64,000 bases of DNA, from the NCBI RefSeq assembly GCF_040954645.1, contig NC_092806.1:3224001-3288000 (forward strand), read 5' to 3'. The stretch comes from Diabrotica undecimpunctata. Lineage: Eukaryota; Arthropoda; Insecta; Coleoptera; Chrysomelidae. Below are positions 55,781 through 64,000 of the stretch, in pieces. Below the pieces are notes generated by a model. The model was not told the DNA's origin, made no database searches, and saw nothing but the letters and a program-made list of their open reading frames with translations. A program made the translations under genes and the position numbers. How positions within the stretch are numbered: position 1 is the first letter of the stretch; the number at the start of each line of letters is the position of its first letter.

Positions 55781-56939
55781 TCAATATCTAACTTGCTTTT
55801 TTATGTTACAATAATTTAAAAAATTCTGATGTGACATAAAATCTGCTTTGTTGCATTCTTTTATTTATGAATCACGCCAAGCTATCGAAAACGAAACATT
55901 AGTACTGAAGGATAATAAAATTTTACTATAAACAATAATTACTAAAATTTTGTTTATATGACATGATTAGACAACCAGTTATATAGAAATGAATCACCAG
56001 CTCGAAGAAGGAAATCCAAAAAATAGATTTTCGGGAAATCAATAAAAACTGTTTATTCTCTCTATTTAACGTTTTCTTGTTTAATAATGGCATCTATTAT
56101 AAAGTACAGTTTGATACGGTTAATTGGGATTGAAAAAAAACATCCATTGATTTTTGTTATTTAGAATACCGATAAAGAAAATATTGGATTTATTTCTTTC
56201 TTAACTTATAATTTTTTGTTATGATTTGAGACACAAAATTGTATGAAAAAACTTTAAAGTAATTTATAAAAACAAAGTAACAACTTAACAAACACAGAGA
56301 AATAAACAAACAAGAACAAAAATATCCGATTAAATGGCAATTACTGCTACAAGCGACAAATTACTGCTAGTGGAGCCACAAACGCGCTGCAAATTACTGC
56401 TAAAAAATAGGTCCGAATCTATTCGAATGCAACACGACCTTGACGACGCGTCTCGGTCTCAAAACGAAGCGACAATCTACAGCGCGTGGTGCCACTCAGT
56501 ATGACTGCTGTTGTTTTCATTTATCAAGCTACATTTTACTGCTACTGCTAGCGACAATCTGTCGCTCGTGGAGCCATAGCCTTAAACTTGGAACAACACA
56601 TTTATGGCACACTGTTGCCCAACCTTTGTAACTAAAATCGGTTCCAACTGGAGATCAGCGGCAAATTTAAATGAGGTGCGTTCTTTTGTCCCGTGCGTGT
56701 TTTTATCCCCAACTACCCTAGTTCTTTCTCTGTACTTATAACTTATTTTTTATTATTATTAATCGTATAAAATATAAAGTATAATATCTAACTTATAATT
56801 GGTGAATACCGCGTTAAATATTATACTCTTTTTTAACTTACGCTGTAATAGTTGTTCCAGAATTTATTTAAAAAATAATTAACTTATATTAAGATTATGT
56901 ACTAAAGCTCTAAAACTATAAAATCTCTTTCTATTTTAG

Positions 56940-57167
56940 GCCCCGACAGTAAAGTCTCAGATGTGGATGGACAACCATATACAACGATTCTGTACGGAAA
57001 CGGTCCTGGCTTCGCAACTCCCAGGATAGTTCCGATGAATACGTCTTCAGCAGCAGAAGACAGGAATCAAGTTCACGGATCTGCTGTTCCAAGACAATGG
57101 GCGACACACGGCGGAGAAGACGTTCCAGTATACGCTCTAGGGCCTTTAGCTACTACTTTGTTTACAG
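56940..57167 (+). CDS. Alkaline phosphatase downstream exon
   Basis: A 228-bp exon between TATTTTAG (ending 56939) and GTATATC (from 57168). It encodes PDSKVSDVDGQPYTTILYGN, GPGFATPRIVPMNTSSAAED, RNQVHGSAVPRQWATHGGED and VPVYALGPLATTLFTG. The order and wording fit the alkaline phosphatase region that follows the DHSHV exon. The THGGEDVPVYA block carries the last zinc-binding His of the family. Phase 1 at the start matches the end of the 31681-31875 exon. The frame is intact with no stop, so the gene is likely expressed. The last exons would lie beyond the window. Confidence 0.93.
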
Positions 57168-57438
57168 GTATATCTATATTAAAATATTTTCCATTACGTG
57201 AAGTCGCAGAATAAAAGAATGAAATGCGAGGAAGGTATTTTTAATTAAGTACACCCACAGGCTAATGGTTCACTTTGGAAAATTGAAAATTTTAATTTTT
57301 AATAAAATGTTTTGAAATTTTTTGATAGAGTAATTAATATTGATATTTATTTATAAGATATATCATTAACATTATCAATTACATGTACACTATAATATAA
57401 CATTAACAATTATTGTATTTACTAGTATTAAATGTATA

Positions 57439-57857
57439 CAGGGTGTCCCATAATTAATTGGACATTAGCTAATGGGTGATAGCTGACATCAAAATAAAGC
57501 GTTTGAGCTCAAATTGCTTAGGCAAAATGTTTCTAGTTTTCGTTCTACAGGGTGATTCATTAATATATTTTTATATTATTTTTAGGGATATATTGAAAAC
57601 TATTTAACCGATTTAAGTAAAATTTGGTATCTTACTATTATTTAGTATGCTTAATATGAAAATGATATTAGTTTTACCGATAACACTAGGTGGCGCCACC
57701 TACTATAACATTGGTTCATTAATGGGGCCATAATTTTTTTTCCCGCCCTGTATAAACATTCTAGGAAAAAAACATGAAATAACATTCAATTCTACACAAA
57801 AAAGGTATTCTTGTTTCAAATCAAAAAAGTACACCGTTTTCGAAATAAACGTATTTT
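57439..57857 (+). repeat. Left long TIR
   Basis: Complement of 59413-59827 with scattered differences. It contains secondary end-like motifs (TACAGGGTGATTCAT, CCGCCCTGTATAAACA). Confidence 0.88.
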
Positions 57858-58122
57858 TTAAAGACGTGCATAAAATAAAAAAATTTTACAAAAACTTATG
57901 TAAATTCAAACATTATTCAAAAGGTCTTAAATAAAAGTGAATATAAAATGTGTTAGTAGTAGATAATTTTTGCAAACAAAATGCATATGATTGAAACAAT
58001 TATTTTTATTAAACCTTTGACTCAGTAACAAATTTTAAAAAAATCAGAAATTAAATTAAACAATGAAGTGAATATAAAACAATTAACAAAGTGAATAATT
58101 CAAAACGAAACGAAAAAAAAAA

Positions 58123-59202
58123 TTACAATAAGTGTTCAAAATGTGCACCATTAGATAAACTACATAATCTAAATCTTTTGTGTAAGTTTTGTCTTATTTT
58201 AAATAATGAGTTTCTTTGGGCCCTAATTACGTTAACTCCCTCTACAATATTTTGCTATAACTCTTGACGGTTATTTTTTTTTTTATAAACAAGTGACTTT
58301 AGGTAGCCCCACAAGTGAAAGTCTAGGGGATTTAGTTCGGGACTGCGTGCTGGCCATGGGTATACACTACCTCTACCAATCCACCTTTGAGGATAAATTT
58401 CATCTAGATAATTTCTAACTTCTAGGCTATAATGTGGTGGTGCACCATCATGCATGTACCAAGAGTTCCGTCTCAAATTTAGAGGTATGTCTTCTAAAAG
58501 AGTTGGTAAATCTTTTCTCAAAAAATTTAGATACGTTACTCCGTCAAGCCTAGTTGGTAATTCGAATGGTCCTACAATACAATCCCCAAATATGCCACAC
58601 CAGATATTTATGGAAAACTCGTGTTGAAAATGATGTTCTTGAAATGCATGAGGATTTTCTGTCGCGTAGGTATGGCTATTGCGCCAGTTTAATACACCCC
58701 TTCTAGTAAATGTGGCTTTATCGGTAAATAAAATTTTATTATAAAACATTGGATCTTCTAAATGCCGCCCCATCATAAACTGACTAAATCGGAGCCTTGC
58801 TGGAAAATCCTGTGGTAAAAGATTCTGTACTGGAGTAAAACGATACGGATACAGATTTTCTGTCCGTATTATTCTTGACACCGTAGATTTGCTTATACCA
58901 GTGGCCGCAGAAACAAGCCTTTTACTGGTTTCTGGATCTTCTGCAACACGCACAACAATTTCATCCTCCATATCCGTATCAATTACTCTCGGTCTTCCAG
59001 CATTCCTGTTTTTGGGAAGAAATGACCCTGTTTCGCCTAATCTGTCGAACAATGATTTAATAGTTTTATGGTTTGGTTGCCTTCTATTGGGATAAAGTTC
59101 GAAATAGAGTTCAGCTGCTTTACGAGAACAAAAATTTTCCTGGGCATACAAACAGATCATATCGCGCATTTCTACATTAGAAAATTCATTATGACGTGGC
59201 AT
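58123..59202 (-). pseudogene. Mariner-type DDD transposase with one premature stop
   Basis: Starts MPRHNEFSNVEMRDMICLYA. N-terminal HTH/DUF4817-like part: FCSRKAAELYFELYPNRRQP, NRNAGRPRVIDTDMEDEIVV, ATGISKSTVSRIIRTENLYP. Catalytic domain: ILFTDKATFTRRG (Asp 1), NIWCGIFGDCIVGPFELPTR, WYMHDGAPPHYSLEVR (Asp 2), RSPELNPLDFHLWGYL (Asp 3). A TAG at 58257-58255 follows NNRQEL. Beyond it the same frame continues with QNIVEGVNVIRAQRNS and ends GAHFEHLL, the family C-terminus (GGHFEHLL in the 28322 gene), at 58123. One nonsense change is therefore the only visible lesion in about 359 codons. Confidence 0.92.
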
Positions 59203-59412
59203 TTTTCCTTTATCTTAAGTGGTTTATAAAAAACTTAATAGCACTTTGACAAATAATGACTCGCACTGCACTTTGACAACTAATAATAAAAAAATTCGTG
59301 GTTACCTTTGACAACTAATAATAAATAAATTCGTAGTTACGTCTTGACGTTGTCATTAAGTTCAAAGCATACTTGTTTTGCAAAAAATTAAATAGAGACA
59401 TGCATCATTAAC

Positions 59413-59827
59413 AAAATACGTTTATTTCGAAAACGGTGTACTTTTTTTATTTGAAATAAGAATACCTTTTTTGTGAAGAATTGAATGTTATTTCATGTTT
59501 TTTTTCCTAGAATGTTTATACAGGGCGGACAAAAAAATTATGGCCTCATTAATGAACCAATGTTACAGTAGGTGGCGCCACCTAGTGTCAATGGTAAAAC
59601 TAATATCATTTTCTTATTAAGCATACTAAATAATAGCAAGATACCAAATTTCACTTAAATCGGTTAAATAGTTTTCAATATACCCATAAAAATAATATAA
59701 AAAAAATATATCTCCCTGTAGAACGAAAACTAGCAACAATTTTCCTAAGCAATTTGAGCTCAAACGCTTTATTTTGATGTCAGCTATCACCCATTAACTA
59801 ATGTCCAAATAATTATGGGACACCCTG
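59413..59827 (-). repeat. Right long TIR
   Basis: Partner of 57439-57857, next to the TA duplication at 59828-59829. Confidence 0.88.
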
Positions 59828-60009
59828 TAATTTTTAAATATTAATATCCCCCTATCAATACAAAGACAACACATTTCTTTAAATTATGCTGCGAGATTGT
59901 GTTCCAACCCTAATAATCTAAACTACACACGTCCTTATAAAACACATCCACCTAGACATTGACATTAAAATTTAAAATATCCACCCCTTAAAAAACGTTT
60001 AACGAGATA

Positions 60010-60750
60010 TGGTTTTGACCTGGAACAACTGACACATTCTTGTCCTACACAACGAACTATACCTCCCTAAATTCTCCCACTAATCCTATAATGATTAACA
60101 TGCTATATCAAGAACGGATATCAGAATACACTGACTACACCAAGATCTTTACTGATGCATCAAGAACTGAAAATGGATATGCAGCGGCCTTTATATTAGG
60201 AAATAATAAAATTCGTATCCCTCAATTCTGCAGCATTTTACAGGAGAAGCAATCACCATTTTAAAGGCATTAGACGTATGTAATAGTCATGTCAGCTCAA
60301 ACTTTCTTCTCATTACTGACTTGTTATCTGTTCTTCAGAGCTTAAGGCAAATATATCCAGCACATACTATCCTGGAACAAATACAATTGGCACTTTACCA
60401 CCTATAAAATAGGCATGCAAAAGTTAAATTTCTTTGGGTACCGTCTCACACAAGTATAGCAGTTATTGAAAAAGTGGATAAAATGGCAACAATTCCATTC
60501 AGCGATATCCAGCTCAATATTAAACAGCATTGTTAAAAAAGGTTAAACCTAGGATTGGCACTAAACTGCAATTTACAGAAAATAGAAGGCAACAGGTGAT
60601 TATAAACCGATTAAGAATTATTGGACATACAGCGTTAACTCACCAGCATCTCATAAAAAAAGAGATGCCACCTGAATATTCCTACTTTAAATATACAACA
60701 ACTGTCCAACATATACTGATTGAATGTCCTCTTCATTCCTAAGAAAGAGC
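60010..60750 (+). pseudogene. I-type LINE RNase H domain and tail
   Basis: RNase H blocks over two frames: YTDYTKIFTDASRTENGYAA (60130 on; Asp in TDAS), FILGNNKIRIPQF, then ITILKALDVCNSH (Glu replaced), FLLITDLLSVLQSLRQIYPA (Asp) and VKFLWVPSHTSIAVIEKVDK. The closing part at 60530-60742 reads RRQQVIINRLRIIGHTALTH and TTVQHILIECPLHS, the C-terminal HxxxxCP knuckle typical of I-like elements. It is a relic of an element similar to, but not the same copy as, 37030-38278. Confidence 0.8.
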
Positions 60751-60804
60751 CATTAACAACATACCAGAAAAAGCAAATAAACTTAAAGATATTTTAAACT
60801 GTAA

Positions 60805-61149
60805 TAAATCAAGTACAGCAGTGGATGACAATGGAGTGTGGAGAAAACGATACAACTTCAAACTTTATAGAATATACCAGGAGCCTGATATCGTAAAACA
60901 TGTTAAGATAGGACGTGTGAGGTGGATAGGGCATGTAATGCGGATGGAAAAAAATGACCCAGCTAGAAAAACGCTCCTTGATAGACCCATTGGTCAGAGA
61001 AGAAGAGGAAGACCTAGAACAAGGTTCCTTGATAACATCGATGAAGACATGAGGAATATGGGAAAACGTGCTTGGCGGAAAAAGGCGATAAATAGGGAAG
61101 ACTGGAGAGAAATTCTTGAGGAGGCTAGGACCCACAGAGGGTTGTAAAG
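60805..61149 (+). pseudogene. RTE-like LINE ORF2 C-terminus, well preserved
   Basis: The last 108 codons of an ORF2 are open: DDNGVWRKRYNFKLYRIYQE, PDIVKHVKIGRVRWIGHVMR, GQRRRGRPRTRFLDNIDEDM and REDWREILEEARTHRGL with stop. An ATGATAATGATGATG-like tail follows at 61157. It is 5' truncated and joined directly to the RNase H relic. No target duplication was recognised. Confidence 0.85.
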
Positions 61150-61926
61150 CCAAAATGATAATGATGATGTATCAAATACAATCAAATTCCTTAAGGACAT
61201 GCGTTTATTACATAAAATTCAATAGTTATATATATTATTTTGTAATTTATAATTTATTATTTTTGTAATTTAATTTATAATTATTAGTATATATTCTTAC
61301 TATAAAATCTGTAAAACCCGCTAATAACCTTTAATGGTTGATGTGGCAATTCTAAATAAAAGAAACAAAAATATGAATATCTAAAAAATATAATGAAAAC
61401 GTGTAAATTTTAGCCATTCTTGAATATATTCACTATTATACATAGTATAATAACTTCGACCCCAATTTGTATACCATTCTAAAAACGTTTACCCCTCGGT
61501 ACACGTATCGTATGCTACTCATCCCTCGCTACATATTTGTCTGTTTAGACAGAATCTATTAATTAATCTTTGAAGCACAATGGTTGGCTGGTGTCACGGC
61601 AAAAACTGTCGTTCCGGACATAATACAGAAAAGACGAGAATAGAATACTGGAAAATCAAGATTATGATCTAATTACGAATAGTAACCCTTCTCAATTACA
61701 GCAAACCGAAAATGAAAATTATTTCGAGTGTGAATTATCTTAAAATCCCTCGTCAAAGTTGTGCAAAACGGTTCAAGGGAACTGTATCAACTTTTGTCGT
61801 CGTAGTATTTAACTGTAATTGGAACCGTGAAATATGGATGAATTTTCATTTGATTCAGTGTTGTGGGATGCTTTTAGGCTATTAGGAAATTAAATGTAAA
61901 AGCTGTGATATCGTCTTTCTATTTCT

Positions 61927-61928
<2 letters not shown>
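61150..61928. other. AT-rich DNA with no recognised gene
   Basis: No coding similarity was found. The stretch ends in a TA microsatellite. Confidence 0.45.

Positions 61929-62005
<77 letters not shown>
61929..62005. repeat. (TA)n tract, left border of the Penelope-like element
   Basis: 38 uninterrupted TA units, followed directly by the 3' region of the Penelope-like element (minus strand). Confidence 0.95.
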
Positions 62006-62007
<2 letters not shown>

Positions 62008-62091
62008 AATATAAACTAAGGAAAACTCGAAGAGTGGTGGGTTTTTCGGTCAAAGTGGAGAAATAAAAGACAAAGAAGGTGGCTACTTCAT

Positions 62092-62150
62092 CTATTTATT
62101 GGAGATGTTTCGCTTCCTAATCAGGAAGCATCATCAGTGCATCTAAATAG
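62092..62150 (-). ncRNA. Hammerhead-like motif in the Penelope 3' region
   Basis: On the minus strand: CTATTTA (outer stem I), GATGCA, CTGATGA, T, stem II GCTTCC(TGATTA)GGAAGC, GAAAC, ATC as possible cleavage triplet, TCCAA, TAAATAG (closing outer stem I, 7 bp). The core and stem II are clear. The inner stem I is poorly paired and one extra T lies between CTGATGA and stem II. Penelope-like elements are known to carry hammerhead motifs with very short stem III. Cleavage ability here is uncertain. Confidence 0.6.
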
Positions 62151-62379
62151 AACAATATGAAAAACCAAACATCCATGTAAAAGTTATTATAAGTGTGTTA
62201 CCTTAAAAAGATATGTAGCAGTCAAAGATATAAAAATAATTGATGGATTCGACCGTTACTTGATGGAAATTCATTTTATGTAACAATAAACCACTGAAAA
62301 CTTTGTTTTCAAAACTTCCACAAAATTTATTTTAAATTCAAGTGATCTGTTTTTGGCATGGGTTTACACTTTATAGTCT

Positions 62380-63638
62380 CTAATGAAATAGGTTGAGGAG
62401 GGGAGAACTGTTTGTCTCAAGCTGGTCATTCAGAATTATATCTGTGTTTTTTAATTTGTTGATTTCCATAAATTCTAATAAAGATAGCTTAAGGCCTTTA
62501 TTTTGAATGTGTAGAATTTTAAATTCGTCATTAAAAGAATGATTATGATCTAGAAGGTGAAGTGCGTATGTAGAATCTGTTTTTCTATTATTGAAAGCCC
62601 TTTTATGTTCTGCTATTCGTTTATTAAAATTTCTACCTGTTTGACCAATGTAAGTTTTTGGGCAGTCGCCACATTTAAGTTTGTACACACCACTGTGTAA
62701 GTGTTTTTTATGTTGGCTCTTATTGTTTTTAATATATTTGCCTAGGCTGTTATTTGTTCTGAAAGCTGGTGTTATTCCTTTCTTTTTTATGTGTTTGGCT
62801 ATTTTTGTTGATATTTTGCCTGTATATGTAATCGAGCAGAAGGTACTGGGTTTTTTCTCTGGTGGTGGAAATACTAAGTTCAGGGCTTTCTTGTGTAGTT
62901 TTTGATTTAACATTTTCTTAATTGTTTGTTCGTTGTATCCATTGTTTACTGCTATTTGCTTAATGATATTTAATTCTGTCTCAAAATTGTATTTTGACAT
63001 AGGAATTGCTGTTAATCTATGTAACATACTATGATAGGCTGCCAGTTTATGTTGTGTGGGATGGAATGATGAATTGTGAATAGTCGTGTCAGTATGGGTA
63101 GGTTTATGAAATATGGAAAAGTCATGTTTGTTTTTAAGTCTGGTAATTTTTAAATCTAAAAAATTTATGGATTGATTTTGTTCTGTTTCTATTGTAAATT
63201 CAATATGACTATGAAGAGAATTAATATACGATAAAAATTGGTCGAGTTGCCTGTTAGTTCCTGTGAAACATACCAGTACGTCGTCTACGTATCTCCACCA
63301 ATAAAAAAACTGTTTGAATATGGGATGTTTTGAAATCTTTGTCTCTAGATGATCCATAAAAATATCTGATAGCAATGGGCTTAGAGGATTGCCCATTATA
63401 AGTCCTGCACTGTTATTTGTATATAATTCATTATTAAATTCAAAGTAATCTTGGTTTATGCAAACTTCAAGAAGATGTAAAATTTCAGATGTAATGATTG
63501 GATTTGTACTATTTTGGTCTAAAAGGTTTTTTACTAGAATAAAAGTTTCTGTAGGAGGGATACTAGGAAAAATATTTTTTACGTCAAATGAAATTAATCT
63601 GGAGTTGTTAGGTAACTGAAAATGTTGTATTTTATACA

Positions 63639-63640
<2 letters not shown>
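62380..63640 (-). pseudogene. Penelope-like reverse transcriptase with GIY-YIG endonuclease
   Basis: The open frame reads in from the TA tract (spurious Ile-Tyr repeats), then the RT: LPNNSRLISFDVKNIFPSIP, SAGLIMGNPLSPLLSDIFMD and FYWWRYVDDVLVCFTGTNRQ, with catalytic YVDD at about 63290-63279. INFLDLKITRLKNKHDFSIF and the KPTHTDTTIHNSSFHPTQHK block follow. After a linker comes the GIY-YIG domain, HSGVYKLKCGDCPKTYIGQT and GRNFNKRIAEHKRAF, with a DHNHSF block. It ends PLLNLFH and stop at 62380. The fold first nicks the target, and RT copies the RNA there. The N-terminal third of the RT is missing; the remaining 420 codons have no stop or shift. Confidence 0.95.

Positions 63641-63642
<2 letters not shown>

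Positions 63643-63705
<63 letters not shown>
63643..63705. repeat. (TA)n tract, right border of the Penelope-like element
   Basis: 31 TA units, followed by a C interruption and a few more TA. It runs into the Penelope reading frame from upstream. Confidence 0.95.
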
Positions 63706-63711
<6 letters not shown>

Positions 63712-63714
63712 TAT

Positions 63715-63766
63715 AATAAATTTTGTGGAAGTTTTGAAAACAAAGTTTTCAGTGGTTTATTGTTAC
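63715..63766 (+). repeat. Inverted partial copy of the Penelope 3' region
   Basis: This is the exact 52-bp complement of 62280-62331 (block CAGTGGTTTATTGTTAC). Beyond 63766 the two sequences diverge (AAAGATATAAAATG versus ATAAAATGAATTTC), so it may be a piece of a second, related copy rather than a simple fold-back. Confidence 0.9.
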
Positions 63767-64000
63767 AAAGATATAAAATGTGTAAAGAAGCTTATGATAA
63801 TGGACATTATAATATTATGTTGTATAGACAATTAATTGGAACTGAATACAGTTTACAAATTAACTCAACTTAGCACAGCAAAAAACATGTGGTAATGGTA
63901 CATGTATATAAAAAATATGTGAAAAAACTTAAGTAAAAAACATTAATTTACAGAGAACCAAAAAGATCATATGATGCACTTCCAACAGTATATTATTATT
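63767..64000. other. Unassigned end of window
   Basis: No gene was recognised. It may continue the second Penelope-like copy. Confidence 0.4.

Larger units (their letters stand above)
54380..56581 (+). mobile_element. PIF/Harbinger element, TTA duplication, 49-bp TIRs
   Basis: GGCTATGGCTTCACGAGCGA at the left (54380-54428) and its complement at 56533-56581 match over 49 bp with one mismatch. TTA lies outside both ends (54377-54379 and 56582-56584). Boxes of GGCTCCACGAGCGACAG type recur just inside both ends. These are the marks of PIF/Harbinger elements. Of the two usual genes only the N-terminal part of the transposase remains, and the interior contains two unrelated pieces (55041-55615 and 55640-55780). 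Confidence 0.9.
52062..56718 (-). mobile_element. Pogo-like element 2 with nested Harbinger
   Basis: Ends GGGTAGTTAAGGGCAAAACA (52062) and the complement of AACTACCC (56718) share GGGTAGTT, then GGGxxAAAACACGC with changes. TA dinucleotides lie outside both (52060-52061 and 56719-56720), as for pogo/Tigger elements. The left 2 kb carries the transposase gene on the minus strand. The element is split by a Harbinger element at 54380-56581. GGGGCAAAATTACGCG-like sequence near 54140-54160 (complement) suggests an internal repeat of the end motif. Confidence 0.65.
31876..56939 (+). other. Predicted 25-kb intron of the alkaline phosphatase gene
   Basis: The donor G|GTGAGT at 31876 and acceptor CTATTTTAG|G at 56939 join ...HPIL-G-PDSKVSD in frame. 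The intervening 25,064 bp contain only transposons, their relics and unassigned AT-rich DNA. A misassembly or a separate, paralogous gene cannot be excluded by sequence alone. Confidence 0.75.
57439..59827 (-). mobile_element. Mariner-type element with about 415-bp TIRs
   Basis: It starts CAGGGTGTCCCATAATTAAT after TA (57437-57438) and ends in GGGACACCCTG before TA (59828-59829). The inverted repeats run inward to about 57857 and from 59413, with few mismatches. They include internal copies of a CAGGGxG-type end motif and the block CACTAGGTGGCGCCACCT. The transposase is on the minus strand. Total 2389 bp. The truncated copy at 1-1027 is the same family. Confidence 0.95.
62006..63642 (-). mobile_element. 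Penelope-like retroelement, 5' truncated
   Basis: It lies between two TA tracts (61929-62005 and 63643-63705), suggesting insertion into, or repair with, a TA microsatellite. On the minus strand the ORF (RT plus GIY-YIG) is followed by a 3' region with a hammerhead-like motif at 62150-62092. A 52-bp segment of that 3' region, 62280-62331, recurs in opposite orientation at 63715-63766 beyond the second TA tract. Inverted partial copies at one end are typical of Penelope-like insertions. Confidence 0.85.

Noticed and set aside
62681..62905. Plus-strand frame within the Penelope-like element
   Set aside because: It is antisense to the well-supported GIY-YIG and linker coding sequence.

Overview
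The window looks like intronic and intergenic DNA from a large, AT-rich, repeat-packed insect genome, most likely a beetle. The order is inferred from the transposon mix and was not tested. The only recognisable host gene is a membrane-type alkaline phosphatase on the + strand. Two of its exons are visible, at 31681-31875 (GGRIDHAHH and TSDHSHV motifs) and 56940-57167. They join in phase across an intron of about 25 kb. Everything else supported by the sequence is mobile DNA, mostly broken and often nested. Coordinates were counted by hand from the sequence, and element ends without target duplications are approximate.

Layout. 1-5.0 kb: a truncated long-TIR mariner-type element, non-LTR retrotransposon pieces (one Jockey-like) and a Tc1-like relic. 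5.95-10.64 kb: a degenerate element coding for a protein with a C-x2-C, DNCSAQNKH type signature and ending in a 15-bp inverted repeat. It is interrupted at a TTAA by a 2.57-kb piggyBac element, which in turn carries a 5'-truncated LINE with a 13-bp target duplication. 11.7-15.8 kb: a mariner relic split by a LINE reverse transcriptase, then a CR1-like relic. 16.03-19.995 kb: a second, intron-containing piggyBac. A (TA)n tract is fused in frame into its coding region, and a 1.35-kb array of exact 320-bp tandem repeats is inserted in its transposase gene. 20-31 kb: LINE pieces, a second copy of the QNKN-type gene, a nearly intact mariner-type element (27.8-29.9 kb) and a 0.64-kb element with 59-bp perfect inverted ends. 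31.7-57.2 kb: the phosphatase intron, with LTR and LINE relics, a third QNKN-type element with TIRs, two pogo-like elements and a PIF/Harbinger element. 57.4-59.8 kb: a mariner-type element with TIRs of about 415 bp and one stop codon in its transposase. 60-61.2 kb: LINE RNase H and RT ends. 61.9-63.8 kb: a Penelope-like element (RT plus GIY-YIG endonuclease) bounded by (TA)n.

The most striking structure is the 320-bp tandem array at 17704-19051. Every unit contains a hammerhead ribozyme core: CTGATGA, a short stem II, GAAA, an ATA cleavage triplet, a perfect 7-bp stem I in three of four copies, and an extended stem I. The array starts with an inverted partial unit whose inner junction lies at the predicted cleavage site, and it is flanked by a 12-bp target duplication. 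This is the architecture of a retrozyme, a non-autonomous circular-RNA retroelement. A decayed relative sits at 32500-32668. The Penelope-like element at 62-63.7 kb, with its own hammerhead-like motif and an inverted partial copy, is a plausible relative of the machinery that would move it. The second notable item is the recurring QNKN-type protein. Its copies at 5.95-10.64 and 45.76-47.27 kb lie inside inverted terminal repeats, which suggests a poorly described DNA transposon family.
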